Shown: in pieces, positions 38,366 to 49,337 of the stretch
How positions within the stretch are numbered: position 1 is the stretch's first letter
Layout: each line of letters starts with the position of its first letter
Assembly (NCBI GenBank): GCA_033065855.1
Contig: JAVXUO010000638.1
Span: 518,501 to 582,500, forward strand
Direction of reading: 5' to 3'
Origin: Escallonia rubra
Taxonomy: Eukaryota; Streptophyta; Magnoliopsida; Escalloniales; Escalloniaceae
Length of the DNA: 64,000 nucleotides
Program-made: the position numbers and the translations under genes
Notes under the pieces: model-generated
The model's database searches: none
The model's input: only the letters and a program-made list of their open reading frames with translations
Told to the model about the DNA's origin: nothing

Positions 38366-38972
38366 CTAAAATTTTATCTCATTTAAACTAACTTATTTAT
38401 TAATGTTGAATATATTACTATTGAATACATATTCATTCTTTCGCTCTCGCATCTATCAGCCGAATGGTCGAAATCAACACCGTACGAGGAGTATGCAATA
38501 TCAACTCACCGTTACCGTTAGAGATATTTGGACCAACTTTCAAACTCCAAATTCAACAAATTAACACATTTTGATCAATCATCTGCTTGGTCAAACAAGT
38601 TAGTAGTTGGTGATCTCTTATATTCATTCATAAATTCAAACTCCAAAACTTTCCTCTCCCAAAGTTCAAACACGCAAACCAGGACTTCCACACTACAACG
38701 TCCCCATCCACCCCGACTCAACTTGAAAGAAACCCAACTTTACACAGTAAACACCCAATTTTTAAAATACCCACTAGCCACTACCCAACACACAGCAATC
38801 AGCATGCGAAAACTCCATTAACAAACACCCTCCGCCCATTTAACAATCCCAAGAAGGAATCCCCCCATCACCATCTCCATCTCCATCTCCAGCATCTTTG
38901 CTTCACCAGTTCACCCCCTCAATCAAAGACAAACCCAAAGTGCTGATCTCAAAACTCTCTGCAGATATCCTT
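38366..38972 (+). promoter_or_regulatory. Upstream region and leader of the MSP-ankyrin gene
   Basis: This stretch lies directly before the ATG at 38973. It ends in a C-rich leader with repeated CCATCTCCATCT words at about 38868-38890. A 97-codon frame inside it looks fortuitous. No distinct TATA box was identified. Confidence 0.4.
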
Positions 38973-40385
38973 ATGGACAGACTGGTCAAGCCAGACGTGA
39001 AGGAGCTCAGCCTGAGCTTCACCAGGTCCGGAAGGTGCTCCGCCACCTTCAGGCTCACCAACCTCATGCACACCATGTCCGTCGCCGTTTCCCTCTCCAC
39101 CACCAACCCGTCTCTCTTCTCCTTCGCCCACCCCTTCTCCGTCATCCCCCCGCTCTCCACCTCGTCCTTCACCCTGCTCCTCTCCCAGCAGTCCGATCAC
39201 CCCCCGCTCTCCACCCCCCTGGACACTATTCTCGTCAAGTCCTCCATGCTCCCCACCGGGAAAGCCCATCCCGACGATCTCCGCCGCCTGTTCTCGAAGC
39301 CCGGCCCGCATGTGTTCAAGGACGCCACCATTCCCATCTCCTTCGTGGGCCCCGATGTCGTGGAGTTCCTCCTAACCCCTTCTCACAAGGCCCTAGAGAT
39401 CTCTTTCCTCCTGTCCAAAGCTATATCCTTTTGCGACGAATTTCAGCTCGTTTCGTTGCTAAAGTCCGCTGCTTCCCGTGGGAACGCTTACTTCGTGTCT
39501 GCCCTGATAGACGCCGGCGCTGACGTAAGCAGCCGGGATCCTGATGGAGTTTCGGCGATGTCGGTGGCGGTAAAGTCTGGGGATATCGATATAGTCGAGT
39601 TGCTGATAGATGCAGGCTATGTGCTTGATAATATGCTTGATAGATTCTTACACGACGCGGCGGAGATGGATAGAGTGGAGTTAATGGAGGTTTTGTGTTT
39701 GGGCTATTTAGATATGGATGTGAATGCAACTGATTTGGATGGTCGGACGGCGCTTCATATTGCGGCCATTCGCGGGCACGTTGAAGCGGTCCGGTTTCTG
39801 GTTTCGGTTGGGTGTGATCCGGAAGTTGTTGACTCGAACGGGTGGACGGCGCTCCATTGTGCTGCGTCTGAAGGGCACGTGGAGGCGGTTGAGCTGTTGT
39901 TGAATTGCTCGACGTACGCAAAGTATGCTGTGACGAAAGAGGGGAAGACTGCGTTTGCTCTTGCTGTCGACAAGGGCTATGTTGGTTTGTACGATATTTT
40001 GCATTTGGGGGATGTATTGCACAGGGCTGCGAGAATAGACGATATTCATGGGATGAAGAGTTGTATCGCGGAAGGAGGGAAAGTGAACGGGAGGGATCAG
40101 AACGGGTGGACGCCTTTGCATAGGGCTGCATTCAAGGGTCGAATTGAGAGCGTGAAGCTCTTGCTAAGCCATGGTGCTCAGGTTGATGTAGTGGATGATG
40201 CTGGATACACGCCGCTTCATCGTGCGGTTGAGGCTGGACACGTGCAGGTCGCTTTGTATTTGGTGGCTCGTGGAGCGAGAGCTAATATGAAGGGTTTGAT
40301 TGGTGTGGTTCCTTTGCATTTGGATTCTTTTAAGAACCATCCTTCTCTTGTAACTCCCTTGTGCCAAGAGAAAGAGAGAGCTTAG
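38973..40385 (+). CDS. MSP-domain ankyrin-repeat protein, VAPYRIN-like
   Basis: A single exon of 470 residues. The frame is open upstream to 38898 but the first ATG is at 38973 (MDRLVKPDVKELSLSFTRSG), which matches the MDRLV start of VAPYRIN proteins. Residues 1 to about 135 form an MSP (VAP-like) domain, with RCSATFRLTNLMHTMSVAV resembling the conserved strand. From about residue 160 to 450 there are about eight ankyrin repeats (for example DLDGRTALHIAAIRGHVEAV and DQNGWTPLHRAAFKGRIESV), the fifth or sixth being irregular. VAPYRIN itself is needed for intracellular accommodation of mycorrhizal fungi and rhizobia and works with exocyst parts. The LIKE paralogue is less well characterised, and I cannot assign a symbiotic role from sequence. 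The gene looks intact and its coding part has no intron. Confidence 0.88.
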   Translation: MDRLVKPDVKELSLSFTRSGRCSATFRLTNLMHTMSVAVSLSTTNPSLFSFAHPFSVIPPLSTSSFTLLLSQQSDHPPLSTPLDTILVKSSMLPTGKAHPDDLRRLFSKPGPHVFKDATIPISFVGPDVVEFLLTPSHKALEISFLLSKAISFCDEFQLVSLLKSAASRGNAYFVSALIDAGADVSSRDPDGVSAMSVAVKSGDIDIVELLIDAGYVLDNMLDRFLHDAAEMDRVELMEVLCLGYLDMDVNATDLDGRTALHIAAIRGHVEAVRFLVSVGCDPEVVDSNGWTALHCAASEGHVEAVELLLNCSTYAKYAVTKEGKTAFALAVDKGYVGLYDILHLGDVLHRAARIDDIHGMKSCIAEGGKVNGRDQNGWTPLHRAAFKGRIESVKLLLSHGAQVDVVDDAGYTPLHRAVEAGHVQVALYLVARGARANMKGLIGVVPLHLDSFKNHPSLVTPLCQEKERA

Positions 40386-41639
40386 TTAGAACTCAAGCTA
40401 AACGTGTCGTGTGCTTGATCAGTTTCTCAGGATTGTAGGAATGAATCAGGAAAACTGGATAGGTTTTGGGAATCTGTATTTGGTTTTCGCGAGGCTTGGG
40501 GGGGAGAGAGAGAGAGAGTTTTGGATCACTTCCACATTTAAAGGTACTGGTCTCTTATCTACAAGTCAATCCAATGTATATACTAGAGTCATGAGTTAAA
40601 GCCCACGGAATGAATTGAGGCTTTCAAGAATTCTTATGTTGATGAAGATGTCTTTAATTCTCAATAGTTGCCTGTTTCAGTTTAATGTCAAATATCCCTC
40701 AAAATTAATGCCTTCCGAAGATGAGCTATAGTTATATGAACCATATAAAAGGATTTGCTAGATTAGTACCGGCGCCTAAATCCATATTGTGAGTCCAAGA
40801 GCAGTACTTCTATATGTATGTCTACGTGATCGTACTATCCCGCTGCATTAGAGTACCTATGCACATATATTATCGCAAATGAGTGCTAAAACCTCCCCTC
40901 TATATTCGCTGTATCTCTGAGTCCTCTACATAAACCATGTGTACGACAATTGTAACTTGCTTGCCATCAGTGTAACTTGCTTGAACTGATTTGAAGAAAC
41001 TTGCTTGCCATCAGTGTAACTTGTACATTTTGTTAAATCCAATAAGAGTAAACGCATGGTCAAGAAAATATCAAGTGCCGCTCTATGGTTTTTATAGGAA
41101 AGGCTTTTGTCGATAGAAAGTTAACTAAAACTCAAGAACGGGCGGTTCACCCTTGCACCTCAATTTCAGGTTTAGACAAATAGGTTAATCATGGCCTACT
41201 GGGTAGATAGTGCATTAGCTAGTAATCCATATACAGAATATGGATGTATTTTAGAAATTAATTCAAGAAAGCATGAATGCATTTCTGTTGAAACGTTGAC
41301 ACTATCAGGAACGGAATTCAGAAAACCTTTCACCTCTTATCAATGAAAGATTTCAGTCTTTTACTAGTAATGAACAGGGTTCCAAGAGCTCCATTGTTGG
41401 AGGATGTTACAAGTGGGCAATGACTGGCTCAAAAAGAACAGAGCTGTACGTGGCTTATCTGTGATGTCAATGATTCTTCGACCTGTAAGTTTTCTTTTGC
41501 AGTTATCTAGATAAGGATGTTGATGAAATTGGCTTGTATGGTCGAACCACTCTCCATGGCGGTATGAGTAACAAACATTTGGCTTCTTACTTAGGTAGCT
41601 AAGTGATCCTAAAGTTGCAGACACTAATATTTAGACGAC
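40386..41639. other. 3' UTR and intergenic DNA
   Basis: The first part is likely 3' UTR of the MSP-ankyrin gene. A 26-base word (starting AACTTGCTTGCCATCAGTG) occurs twice, at 40954 and 40998. Nothing else was recognised. Confidence 0.5.
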
Positions 41640-41940
41640 TCTGGTTCATTGCGATGCGACTGTATTGCATGTCGAGGCAGTTGATTCCTTCTTAGTTACA
41701 TGTGCCAAATTTCCTATTAGCGAGATATCAACAATGGAAGGCTGCATTTGCTCTTGCTGTCATGCATTTTTACAAAAATGTTAAATTTTGGGGGATCTAC
41801 TCCACAAGCTGCAAAAAAACTCGGGAGTGTGAACATAAAGATGGTGTGGGGAGGAAGTGAAAGGACGGACCAATCTTATTGGAATCCTCTAGAGCTGTAT
41901 TGGATAGTCAACTCGAGAACGGGAAGTTCTTGCTCCCGTC
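41640..41940 (+). pseudogene. Decayed remnant of a VAPYRIN-like ankyrin gene
   Basis: This stretch matches the ankyrin part of the gene at 38973-40385 at the nucleotide level, in the same orientation and order. Corresponding words are CTCTGGTTCATTGCGATGCG against GGCGCTCCATTGTGCTGCG, GTCGAGGCAGTTGA against GTGGAGGCGGTTGA, CTGCATTTGCTCTTGCTGTC against CTGCGTTTGCTCTTGCTGTC, and TTTTGGGGGATCTACT against TTTGGGGGATGTATT. It corresponds roughly to gene positions 39845-40095. The reading frame is lost through stops and indels. This is a partial tandem copy that has decayed. Confidence 0.7.
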
Positions 41941-42645
41941 ACAGATTTCTTTTCTAAGCAAATCTATGTGAGTATTTTCTGCTTTTTCTTTTCCTGGTAA
42001 AGTTCCACTTCCATCAAAGCTCAAACAAGATTTACGACTACGAGGGGTATAGCCCGGGCTTACGGATTCAGAAAGAAAATCTCTCGACCAACTCCAAACA
42101 TAGTTCCCATTTGGCAAGAGTTCTATTTGCCGTTTTTCAACTCATTCATGTCACCATGTTGGATTTCTCTTGGAGCACCGGTTTGCCCATATCCGAGGAT
42201 CCTGACATTGAGCTCAACCCAAATGCAGTAAATAGTGGTAGATAGAGCTGTTCTCAAAGGTTGGTCTGGGAGTCAGAGGTGATCAATAGCATACTGCAAT
42301 AGCTCCTGCCAGTTAACATGTCAACTGCAGCTATCCAACTACATAGTGTAAACTTCTTCTGTGACCACCAATTTCCAACGCCTATGTTCCCTGTTCTCAA
42401 CCCACTCTTGCTTTGAAGTTGATTCCTGCACAACAGCCATAGGTTGAATGGTCACTTTGGAGTATGCCCCTGAAGTCTTGTAAAGTTAAGGGGCCATATG
42501 TAAAATTTGAAGGGTAAAAGTGGAAATTTCAATATTTTGTGTTGATTGTAATTGAAATCTAAGGTGTTTACCGCTTCGAAAAAGGGTACTTACCCCCAAA
42601 AGAATAACTAAATATTATGAATTTTCTTGAAGTTTTTGTATTTTT
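41941..42645. other. Intergenic DNA
   Basis: No gene was recognised. Around 42460-42540 there is a stretch with GGGGCC and TAAAATTTGAAGGGTAAAA words that may be transposon-derived, but I could not find a partner end. Confidence 0.4.
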
Positions 42646-42794
42646 TTAGGGTAATTAGCTAATGACTCCCTGTACTTTACTAAGTACTAAGCACCCTCTC
42701 ACAGTTTCGAAAATTTGGGCACACTTAACGGCGCGTAACAGATCTATGTGAAATGTCATTTTTGTCCTTCCTTTTAACATGTTAATTAACAGAA

Positions 42795-43565
42795 CTTTTG
42801 CCTAACCTTTTACAAACAGTCCAAAACCACAGGATTTTCGGGTTTGCATATCAAACCCTAACAGACCGGTCTCTATATCACCGAATTTGCCAAAGAACCC
42901 GCGCAATCTCTCTGGATGAATTTCGAACTGGACATGGCTGACGTAGATCTTTCGTGCCAGCACGTCCTGCCCCTGCACCGACGGCACCGGCTTGGTCGAG
43001 GCCAGCTGGCATGACGCCTTCGGTTATTGATCTTCATCCTTGGGCGTTATAAGGCCTTCGCGGCACCTCTCCGCGACGCGAACAGGACAAAGCTGAAGCC
43101 CTCGGCCTTGCTACTGGCATGGTTGGCGACGATTCAATCCTCGATTTCGCCGAATGGTTCGAAGGCCGCGGCTAGGGTTTCTCGAGTGCTGTCCCAGTGA
43201 GGCTGTGGACGAAGATCTTGTGGTGGGAGACGTCGCGGTCAGCTGCGGGGCGAACGCGGGCGAGGACGGAGGGTCCCGAACGGCGGCGTCGATGAGGAAC
43301 CCGACGAGGTGGTCCTTAGTGTAGGGTTCGAGGAGCTTTTGGATCTTCTCGGGTTGGGGTACGAACTGGTCGTCGTCGTCATCGGAGGAGGAGGAAGAGC
43401 CGGTGGCTATTTGAGGGTCTTGTTTCTTGGTGGGGACTGGTATGATGGGTTTATCAGGCTTGATGAGCTTCTTCTTCTTCTTTAGCTTCTAGTCAATCTT
43501 GTTGGCGTTGTCTGTTTCCTTGACAAGCTTTCGCTTATTCACTTTGACCTTCACCATTGTAGAGT
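42795..43565 (-). pseudogene. UBA2-type RNA-binding protein pseudogene
   Basis: Read on the minus strand, the region gives pieces typical of UBP1-associated protein 2 (UBA2): a Lys-rich and acidic N-terminus (SSSSSDDDDDQF), then KIQKLLEPYTKDHLVGFLID, a first RRM in broken form, CQLAST-like residues and a second RRM (KIYVSHVQFEIHPERLRGFF, GDIETG, LGFDMQTRKSCGFGLFV). In-frame stops and frame changes interrupt it, and the protein ends inside RRM2, so it is non-functional. UBA2 proteins are nuclear hnRNP-like factors that act on mRNA. No intron is seen in the copied part. A transposon-end-like sequence (about 42647-42780, starting AGGGTAATTAGCTAATGACT) flanks it on one side and the LINE on the other. 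It may be a retrocopy or a fragment captured by a DNA element. Confidence 0.8.
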
Positions 43566-43759
43566 TTGCTTTGGGAGTGAATGTGAGGGCCTTGTCGGTA
43601 AGGGGTTTTCAGAACCCAGATCCCGTGATTTTTTGCGCTGTTTGGTGGCAGAAGCAAAGAGGGCTGCTGGACGTTGTTAAGGGACGAAATGAGGGCAAGG
43701 AAGGGGGTTTAAAGTGTTATAAAGTTGCTAGAAAGGTATTTTGGTCTTAAAAAATAACA

Positions 43760-46700
43760 TTTGGGGTCTCATATCTTCCTCCAGCTCAAGACTCTGTATA
43801 GAGTCCATAGTTCAATCTCAGCAATTAGTCCATCAACTTCCTTATGTTGGCTTGCAAATATCCTTTGATTTCTTTCATGCCAAATCACATAGACTGTTAC
43901 TGCCAAGGCTAATTTGCTCAAAGAGGCTCTGAAGCTTTTACCTCTAAACTTCTTGCTGGTGTATTGTAAGAGCTGTGACCATTTTTGAAATGTAAGTCTG
44001 ATTCTCAATTTATCCAGCACTTTACTCCCTACTTCTTTGATAATCGGACAGGCCGTAAACAAATGCTCCAATGTTTCTTGCTGCTGTAAACAATAACAGC
44101 ATCTATCCTTAGTCACCACATTCCATGCCCTTAATTTGTCCTTTGTTCTCAGCTTCTGTTTGCAGAGCATTCATAAAATGAATGCACACTTAGGGATATG
44201 TCCAGGAAACCAAACAATTTTCCACCATGTATGTTGTGCTTTGTGAGTTCTGATGGTATTCCAAGCAGAGCTTATACTGAATTTGCCATTTGCTTGGTGT
44301 ACCCATCTTACTTGATCTTCTTCGGCTACATTGTTATAGAGATGAGTAGGTAATTGACAATGCAAAGCACTGAGCTGCTGAGATCTTCTAGGAATGTTCC
44401 ATCCATTTTCACCCAAACTTCATTTACCTTCATGTTGACTGGGCAAGCTGCATCATAGATTATTATGTATCCAAACTGATGCACAATAGGTCCATTAGGG
44501 AGTCAGTTATCAAGCCAGAACCATGTAGTCCTACCATTTCAAATCTTATGTTTGATGGCAGACTGCCAAAGGCTCCTTAATTTCATTATTTTCCTACATT
44601 CCCATGATATATCAACAGGGGCTTTAAAGTACCAAAATTTTTGGCCTTTGAGTATATATGTGTGACTCCACATTACCCAGAGGGTATCTTTTTTTGCTGC
44701 AATATCCCAGATATATTTAGAGATAGCTGCCTTTTTCCAGTCTTGAAGCCTTTTCAGTCCAAGTCCACCTTCTCTTTTTGGTAAGCATACATCCTCCCAA
44801 GCTACTTTAGCCCCTGTACACCTTATATATTTTCCATGCCACAAGAAGCTTCTTATTTTAGCTTCTATGTTAGAGATTATCTTCTTAGGTAATATGAAGA
44901 TAGAACTCCAATAAATCTGCATTCTAAATAGGACAGATGTGGCCAATTGCATCCTGCCAGCATAGGAAAGGTGTTTCACAGTCCAGCTCTCAATCCTTTT
45001 AGTGAGTCTATCAATTAGGACTTGACAATTAGATGCCTTTAATTTAGTGGTTATTAAAGGAACCCCCAAATAGGTAACAGGGAGAGTACCCAGTGGTATC
45101 CCCAACAACTGAACCAATTGCTCCTTTACTCCCTCATTAAGGCCAACCATGAAGACTGAGCTCTTTTGTCTAGACATATGTCCAAAATCCAAGATAGCCT
45201 TGCTTGATAAGAGATATAGTTTGTACATTTGCCCCAGCCAGAATGAAAAGATCATCAGCAAAGCATACATGAGTGATTTTTTGCCTTTCACATCTTGGAT
45301 GATAAGTAAATACAGGCTGCCTTGAGAGATCCTCCAATAAACGTGAAAGGCTTCCATCACTAGAAGAAAGAGATAAGGGGATATGGGGTCACCCTGTCTC
45401 AATCCCCTCTGACTGCTAAAAAAGCCCTCCATAGATCCATTCAAATAAACATAGAATTTTGCACTAGTAACACATTCCATGATCCAACAGATATATTTCT
45501 ATGGGAATTGTAAGGTTTTCATTACCTTTTGTAAGAAATCCCACTCTACAGTGTCATAGGCTTTTTGTATGTCTATCTTCATAGCACATCTAGGTTTGCC
45601 TTCATTTCTATGGTAATTCCTCACTATTTCTTGCATCAGTAAGATATTATCTCCAATGTTCTTCCCTTCCACAAATGCTGATAGATTCTTACTGATTATC
45701 GAAGGTAGCACATCTTACATCCTTTTACACATCATTTTTGTAATGCACTTATAGATCACATTGCAACAAGCAATGGGTCTAAAGTCCTTCATGGTATTAG
45801 GTACAGGTACCTTAGAAATCAAGGTGAGAGCAGTGTTATTGAAGATTTTTATAGTCTTCCCTTTATTGAAGAAATACAGGACAACCCTTGTCACATCTGT
45901 GCCCACAAGTTCCCAATTCTATTGAAAATATTCTACATTATATCCATCTGGGCCTGGAGCCCTATTTGTTTTGATTGCAAAGATAGCCTTCCTGACATCA
46001 GCTTCGTCATAAGGTGCCATCAGAAATGCTTGTTGCTCCATAGTTAGCTGATTTTGCACAATTCTCTGTAGAATGGCTTGAGTATGTTCATAAGGTGTCT
46101 TAGATACACCAAGGAACAGTGAAAAGTAATTCGCAGCTTCCTTATGCACTTCATGTTCCCCACTCACTTGCATCCCCTCAGCAGTATATATAAACAGTAT
46201 CTTATTATGAGCTGTGTGGATTTTCAGCTTTTTGTGGAAGTAGGAAGTATTCCCATCACCTAATTTTACTTCTTTTACTCTGGCTTTTTGATGATATAAA
46301 CTTTCTTCAGCAGTGAGTAGAGCATAGTATTCCTCATGAAGTTGCTTCACAGTTGCTACTAGCCCAGGCCTTATGTCACCAGAATGTAATTGTTGTTGGA
46401 CTTGTAATTGCTGTAACTTCTCTGCTACTTTAGCAGCAATATTACTATAATGGGCCTTATTCAGCTGCTTTAGTTTAGCCTTTAGTCTTCTTAGCTTCTG
46501 ATAGAGATTATGCACCTCATCCCCTTGTGTTGGCAATTCCTAAGATTCTTTTAGAATATTTTTGACTGAGGGGTGCAGCATCCAGAAATTAAAGAACTTA
46601 AAAGGTCTTTTCCCTACATACCTTTGATGATACACAGTAGCCAAAAGCATACTATGATATGAGATCCCTGTATCACAAACTTCCACTTCTGATTGAGGGA

Positions 46701-48420
46701 ACTTATGTAGCCAAGCATCATTTATAAGTGCTCTGTTAATTCTACTCCAGAATTAAATCAGTTTCATCCCTGTTATTGCACCAGGTGACAGACTTCCTCT
46801 TGTAGCCATGTCATGTAGGCTCAATTTGAAGATGCAGTCATTGAATTCTTTGGTGTCAACCACATTTATTCCATTCTCTCCTTTCCTTTCATGTGGAAAT
46901 CTCACCACATTAAAATCCCCATTAGTAACCAGGGCCTCTGACCAATTGCAATGCTAGTATTTTCCAACATATTCCACAATTCTCTTCTCTTTATGCCTTG
47001 GTTGCTACCATATATACATGACAAGAACCAAGGTTCAAGACCTTCTTGTATTATCTCCATTGTAATAGCTTGACTTGATATAGAGGTTTCCTTTACTTGC
47101 ATAATATGATGGTTCCACCCAAGCCATATCCTTGTGACCCCTTTATTGCTGCTATTGTGTATAAATTTCCACTGTTTCTTCCATTTATCTGTTATTCCTT
47201 GTACATTCTCCCATCTTACTTTAGTCTCCACTAAGCCAGCTATCTGGACATTTCTTTTTATCAACATTTTTCCAAAAGTCATACTGCTTAATAGGGCCAT
47301 TAAGACCTCTAACATTAATGCTTGCCACTTTCATCTTTGTTTTTCGTTGCTACCACTTTTCCTAGCTACGTTTGCCCCTTTTTTACTGGTCTGCCTTTTT
47401 GAGGAGGAGTTAACTGTGGCCTCTGGTTCCTGATTCTTCTTTTCCATATCCACAATTGCATCTTTCATCAAAGTACTTACTCCATAACGGGGATCATTTC
47501 TTTCTTTAAGCTCACCTCCCTCATATGAATCCATTTCTTATGCTATCACTGAGAATTTATTGGCAGTGGAAATTGTATGTTACCTTCTGGCTTGTACTTG
47601 CATATCCACTGACTGAATAATGTGTTATATTGTTTGTCCATCCTCCCCATGACTCATGTCTTCTTGTTTTTGTGTTTCAACAATTATAAGGGGATTCTTT
47701 ACCTTCAATTCCTGCCTGGCTTTGGGTTTGTAATAACAGATTCCCTCAAGATGCCCAAATGCTTTACAATGGGTGCACGGCTTCTAGTCATACTCTACAG
47801 CTTGCTCCAGAATTTCTTGATCTGGTCCTTTGATTGGTATTACTTTAGGAAGTAAATCTTCAACATTTACTTCTACACATATACGAGCATACATAAGCCT
47901 TTCCTTAGTAGCAGTCATTCGATCTGTATATAGCGGCTTACCCACAGAACTTGCAATATGGCTTAACATCTCCGCAGACCAAAAATGAAGTGGTAGATGC
48001 GGTAGCTTGATCCAAATAGGAAGAGAGCTTACCCCTTCCTTTTCCAACGAAACTTCAGGTCCAGGCCTTTGTAATTAATGGCCGTCAAAGGTCCAAGGCT
48101 CCATTTCAATTATTTGGTTTTTTATTGCTACATCTTCAAAGCGGACGATAAACACTCCGGATTTCAACGAACTTAGCTGGAATGAACCAAATTTCCTTCA
48201 TATTCGCTCAAAAAAACCTTTCATGACGTGGTATGGGGGTTTCGCACTCAAGACATACGTGACTATAGAATTTTGCCAATTTTGAATCTCATCCTTTACT
48301 TCGTCCATGGAATATTCCACACCTTTGTGGCCATTAATCGATTTGGGGGGAATATATGCAAGTTTAATTTGTGCAAAGTTGAGATGGTAAGTGAGTCAAA
48401 TTGCTACAAATTATTAACGT
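43760..48420 (-). mobile_element. L1-type LINE, nearly full length but inactive
   Basis: Domains follow in order on the minus strand. ORF1 (about 48400-47530) has a DUF4283-type gag-like part (YSMDEVKDEIQNWQNSIVTY, FIVRFEDVAIKNQIIEMEPW) and a zinc knuckle (CTHCKAFGHLEGIC, near 47770). An APE-type endonuclease begins at 47334 (MKVASINVRGLNGPI). The reverse transcriptase covers about 46540-44540 with FADD at 45262-45251 and RQGDPISPYLFLLV near 45400. The reverse-transcriptase zinc-binding tail (CCYCLQQQETLEHLFTACPI) lies at 44170-43769. Several stops and frame changes interrupt both ORFs, including one inside the endonuclease and one around the FADD block, so it cannot be active. I could not define a poly(A) tail or target duplication, and the 5' limit is approximate. 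Confidence 0.9.
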
Positions 48421-48590
48421 ACTCACAAAAATCATGAAATTAAACAAATTAAAGCATGAATTATGTAGGTGTGAATAGCACGGAAAAAAAAAACCGGAGG
48501 GAAACGAAAATACAAAAACCTACAAATAAACTTTCAAATTTGCGGGGTAACAAAAACAGAGCGGAGGGAAACTGGAAAATTTGAAGCCTG
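48421..48590. other. Short spacer between the LINE and the histone promoter
   Basis: An A run lies at about 48484-48492. No coding feature is present. Confidence 0.5.
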
Positions 48591-48592
48591 GC

Positions 48593-48706
48593 GATCCGCG
48601 TCAAACAATAACGAGCCAATCAGAAGCCTGCCCACGCTGGCAATCCGCCTCAAACCAAAACCAACCAATCAGAACCGAGACTCCCACCACCCCTTTCTAT
48701 ATAAAT
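48593..48706 (+). promoter_or_regulatory. Histone H2A.X promoter with octamer, CCAAT and TATA
   Basis: A perfect plant histone octamer is present in reverse (GATCCGCG at 48593-48600, the complement of CGCGGATC), an element linked to S-phase and meristem expression. A degenerate copy (CAATCCGCC) lies at 48641-48649. Two CCAATCAGAA words lie at 48616-48625 and 48665-48674, so the octamer plus CCAAT module appears twice. A TATA box (TATATAAAT) lies at 48698-48706, about 100 bases before the ATG. Confidence 0.85.
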
Positions 48707-48805
48707 CCACGCCCCCATTTCTGACTCCTCCACGCCAACAACTCATCTCCTCCAGGCTCCATCACTGCAAATACTCGAAGCGACTGTCATCACCGGATCA
48801 CTGCC

Positions 48806-49337
48806 ATGAGTTCAACCACCGCAACAAAGTCCACCGCCGGAAGAGGCAAGGCCAGAGGCACCAAATCTGTCTCCAGATCCCAGAAAGCCGGCCTCCAGTT
48901 CCCCGTCGGTCGTATCGCCCGCTTCCTCAAAGCCGGCCGCTACGCCCAGCGAGTCGGCTCCGGTTCCCCGGTCTACCTCTCCGCCGTCCTCGAGTACCTC
49001 GCCGCCGAGGTTCGCAGTTTCATCACAATCTCTTTTCCATTTAAGTAAGTATTCCTTCCGTTTGATTTCAACGTGCCTGATAAATGTTTGTTGTTTTGCA
49101 TTTGGGAGAGAATAGCTATTGGAGCTTGCGGGAAATGCGGCGAGGGACAACAAGAAGAGCCGGATCATACCGAGGCACATCCAGCTGGCCGTGAGGAACG
49201 ACGAGGAGCTGAGCAAGCTGCTGAGCGCTGTCACGATAGCAAACGGAGGTGTGCTGCCCAACATCAACTCGGTGCTGTTGCCGAAGAAGACCGGCAAAGG
49301 GAAGGGTGAAACTGGGTCCCTCTCTCAGGAGTTTTAG
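48806..49337 (+). CDS. H2AX: Histone H2A.X, first copy
   Basis: Exons are 48806-49009 and 49116-49337, a phase-0 intron of 106 bases and 141 residues in total. The histone-fold core is clear ([72 protein letters not shown]). The protein ends in SQEF, the H2A.X signature in which Ser138 is phosphorylated by ATM/ATR at DNA breaks. The N-tail is [20 protein letters not shown]. The first residue after the intron is Leu (CTA) where most H2A proteins, including the neighbouring copy, have Val. The promoter has S-phase histone elements, so replication-linked expression is likely. The second copy lies 2.2 kb downstream on the same strand. Confidence 0.96.

Noticed and set aside
39421-40131. 236-codon minus-strand frame opposite the VAPYRIN-like gene
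   Set aside because: It is the antisense shadow of the ankyrin repeats, whose periodic codons keep the other strand open.
48812-49297. 161-codon minus-strand frame over H2A.X
   Set aside because: Antisense shadow of a GC-rich histone gene that crosses its intron.
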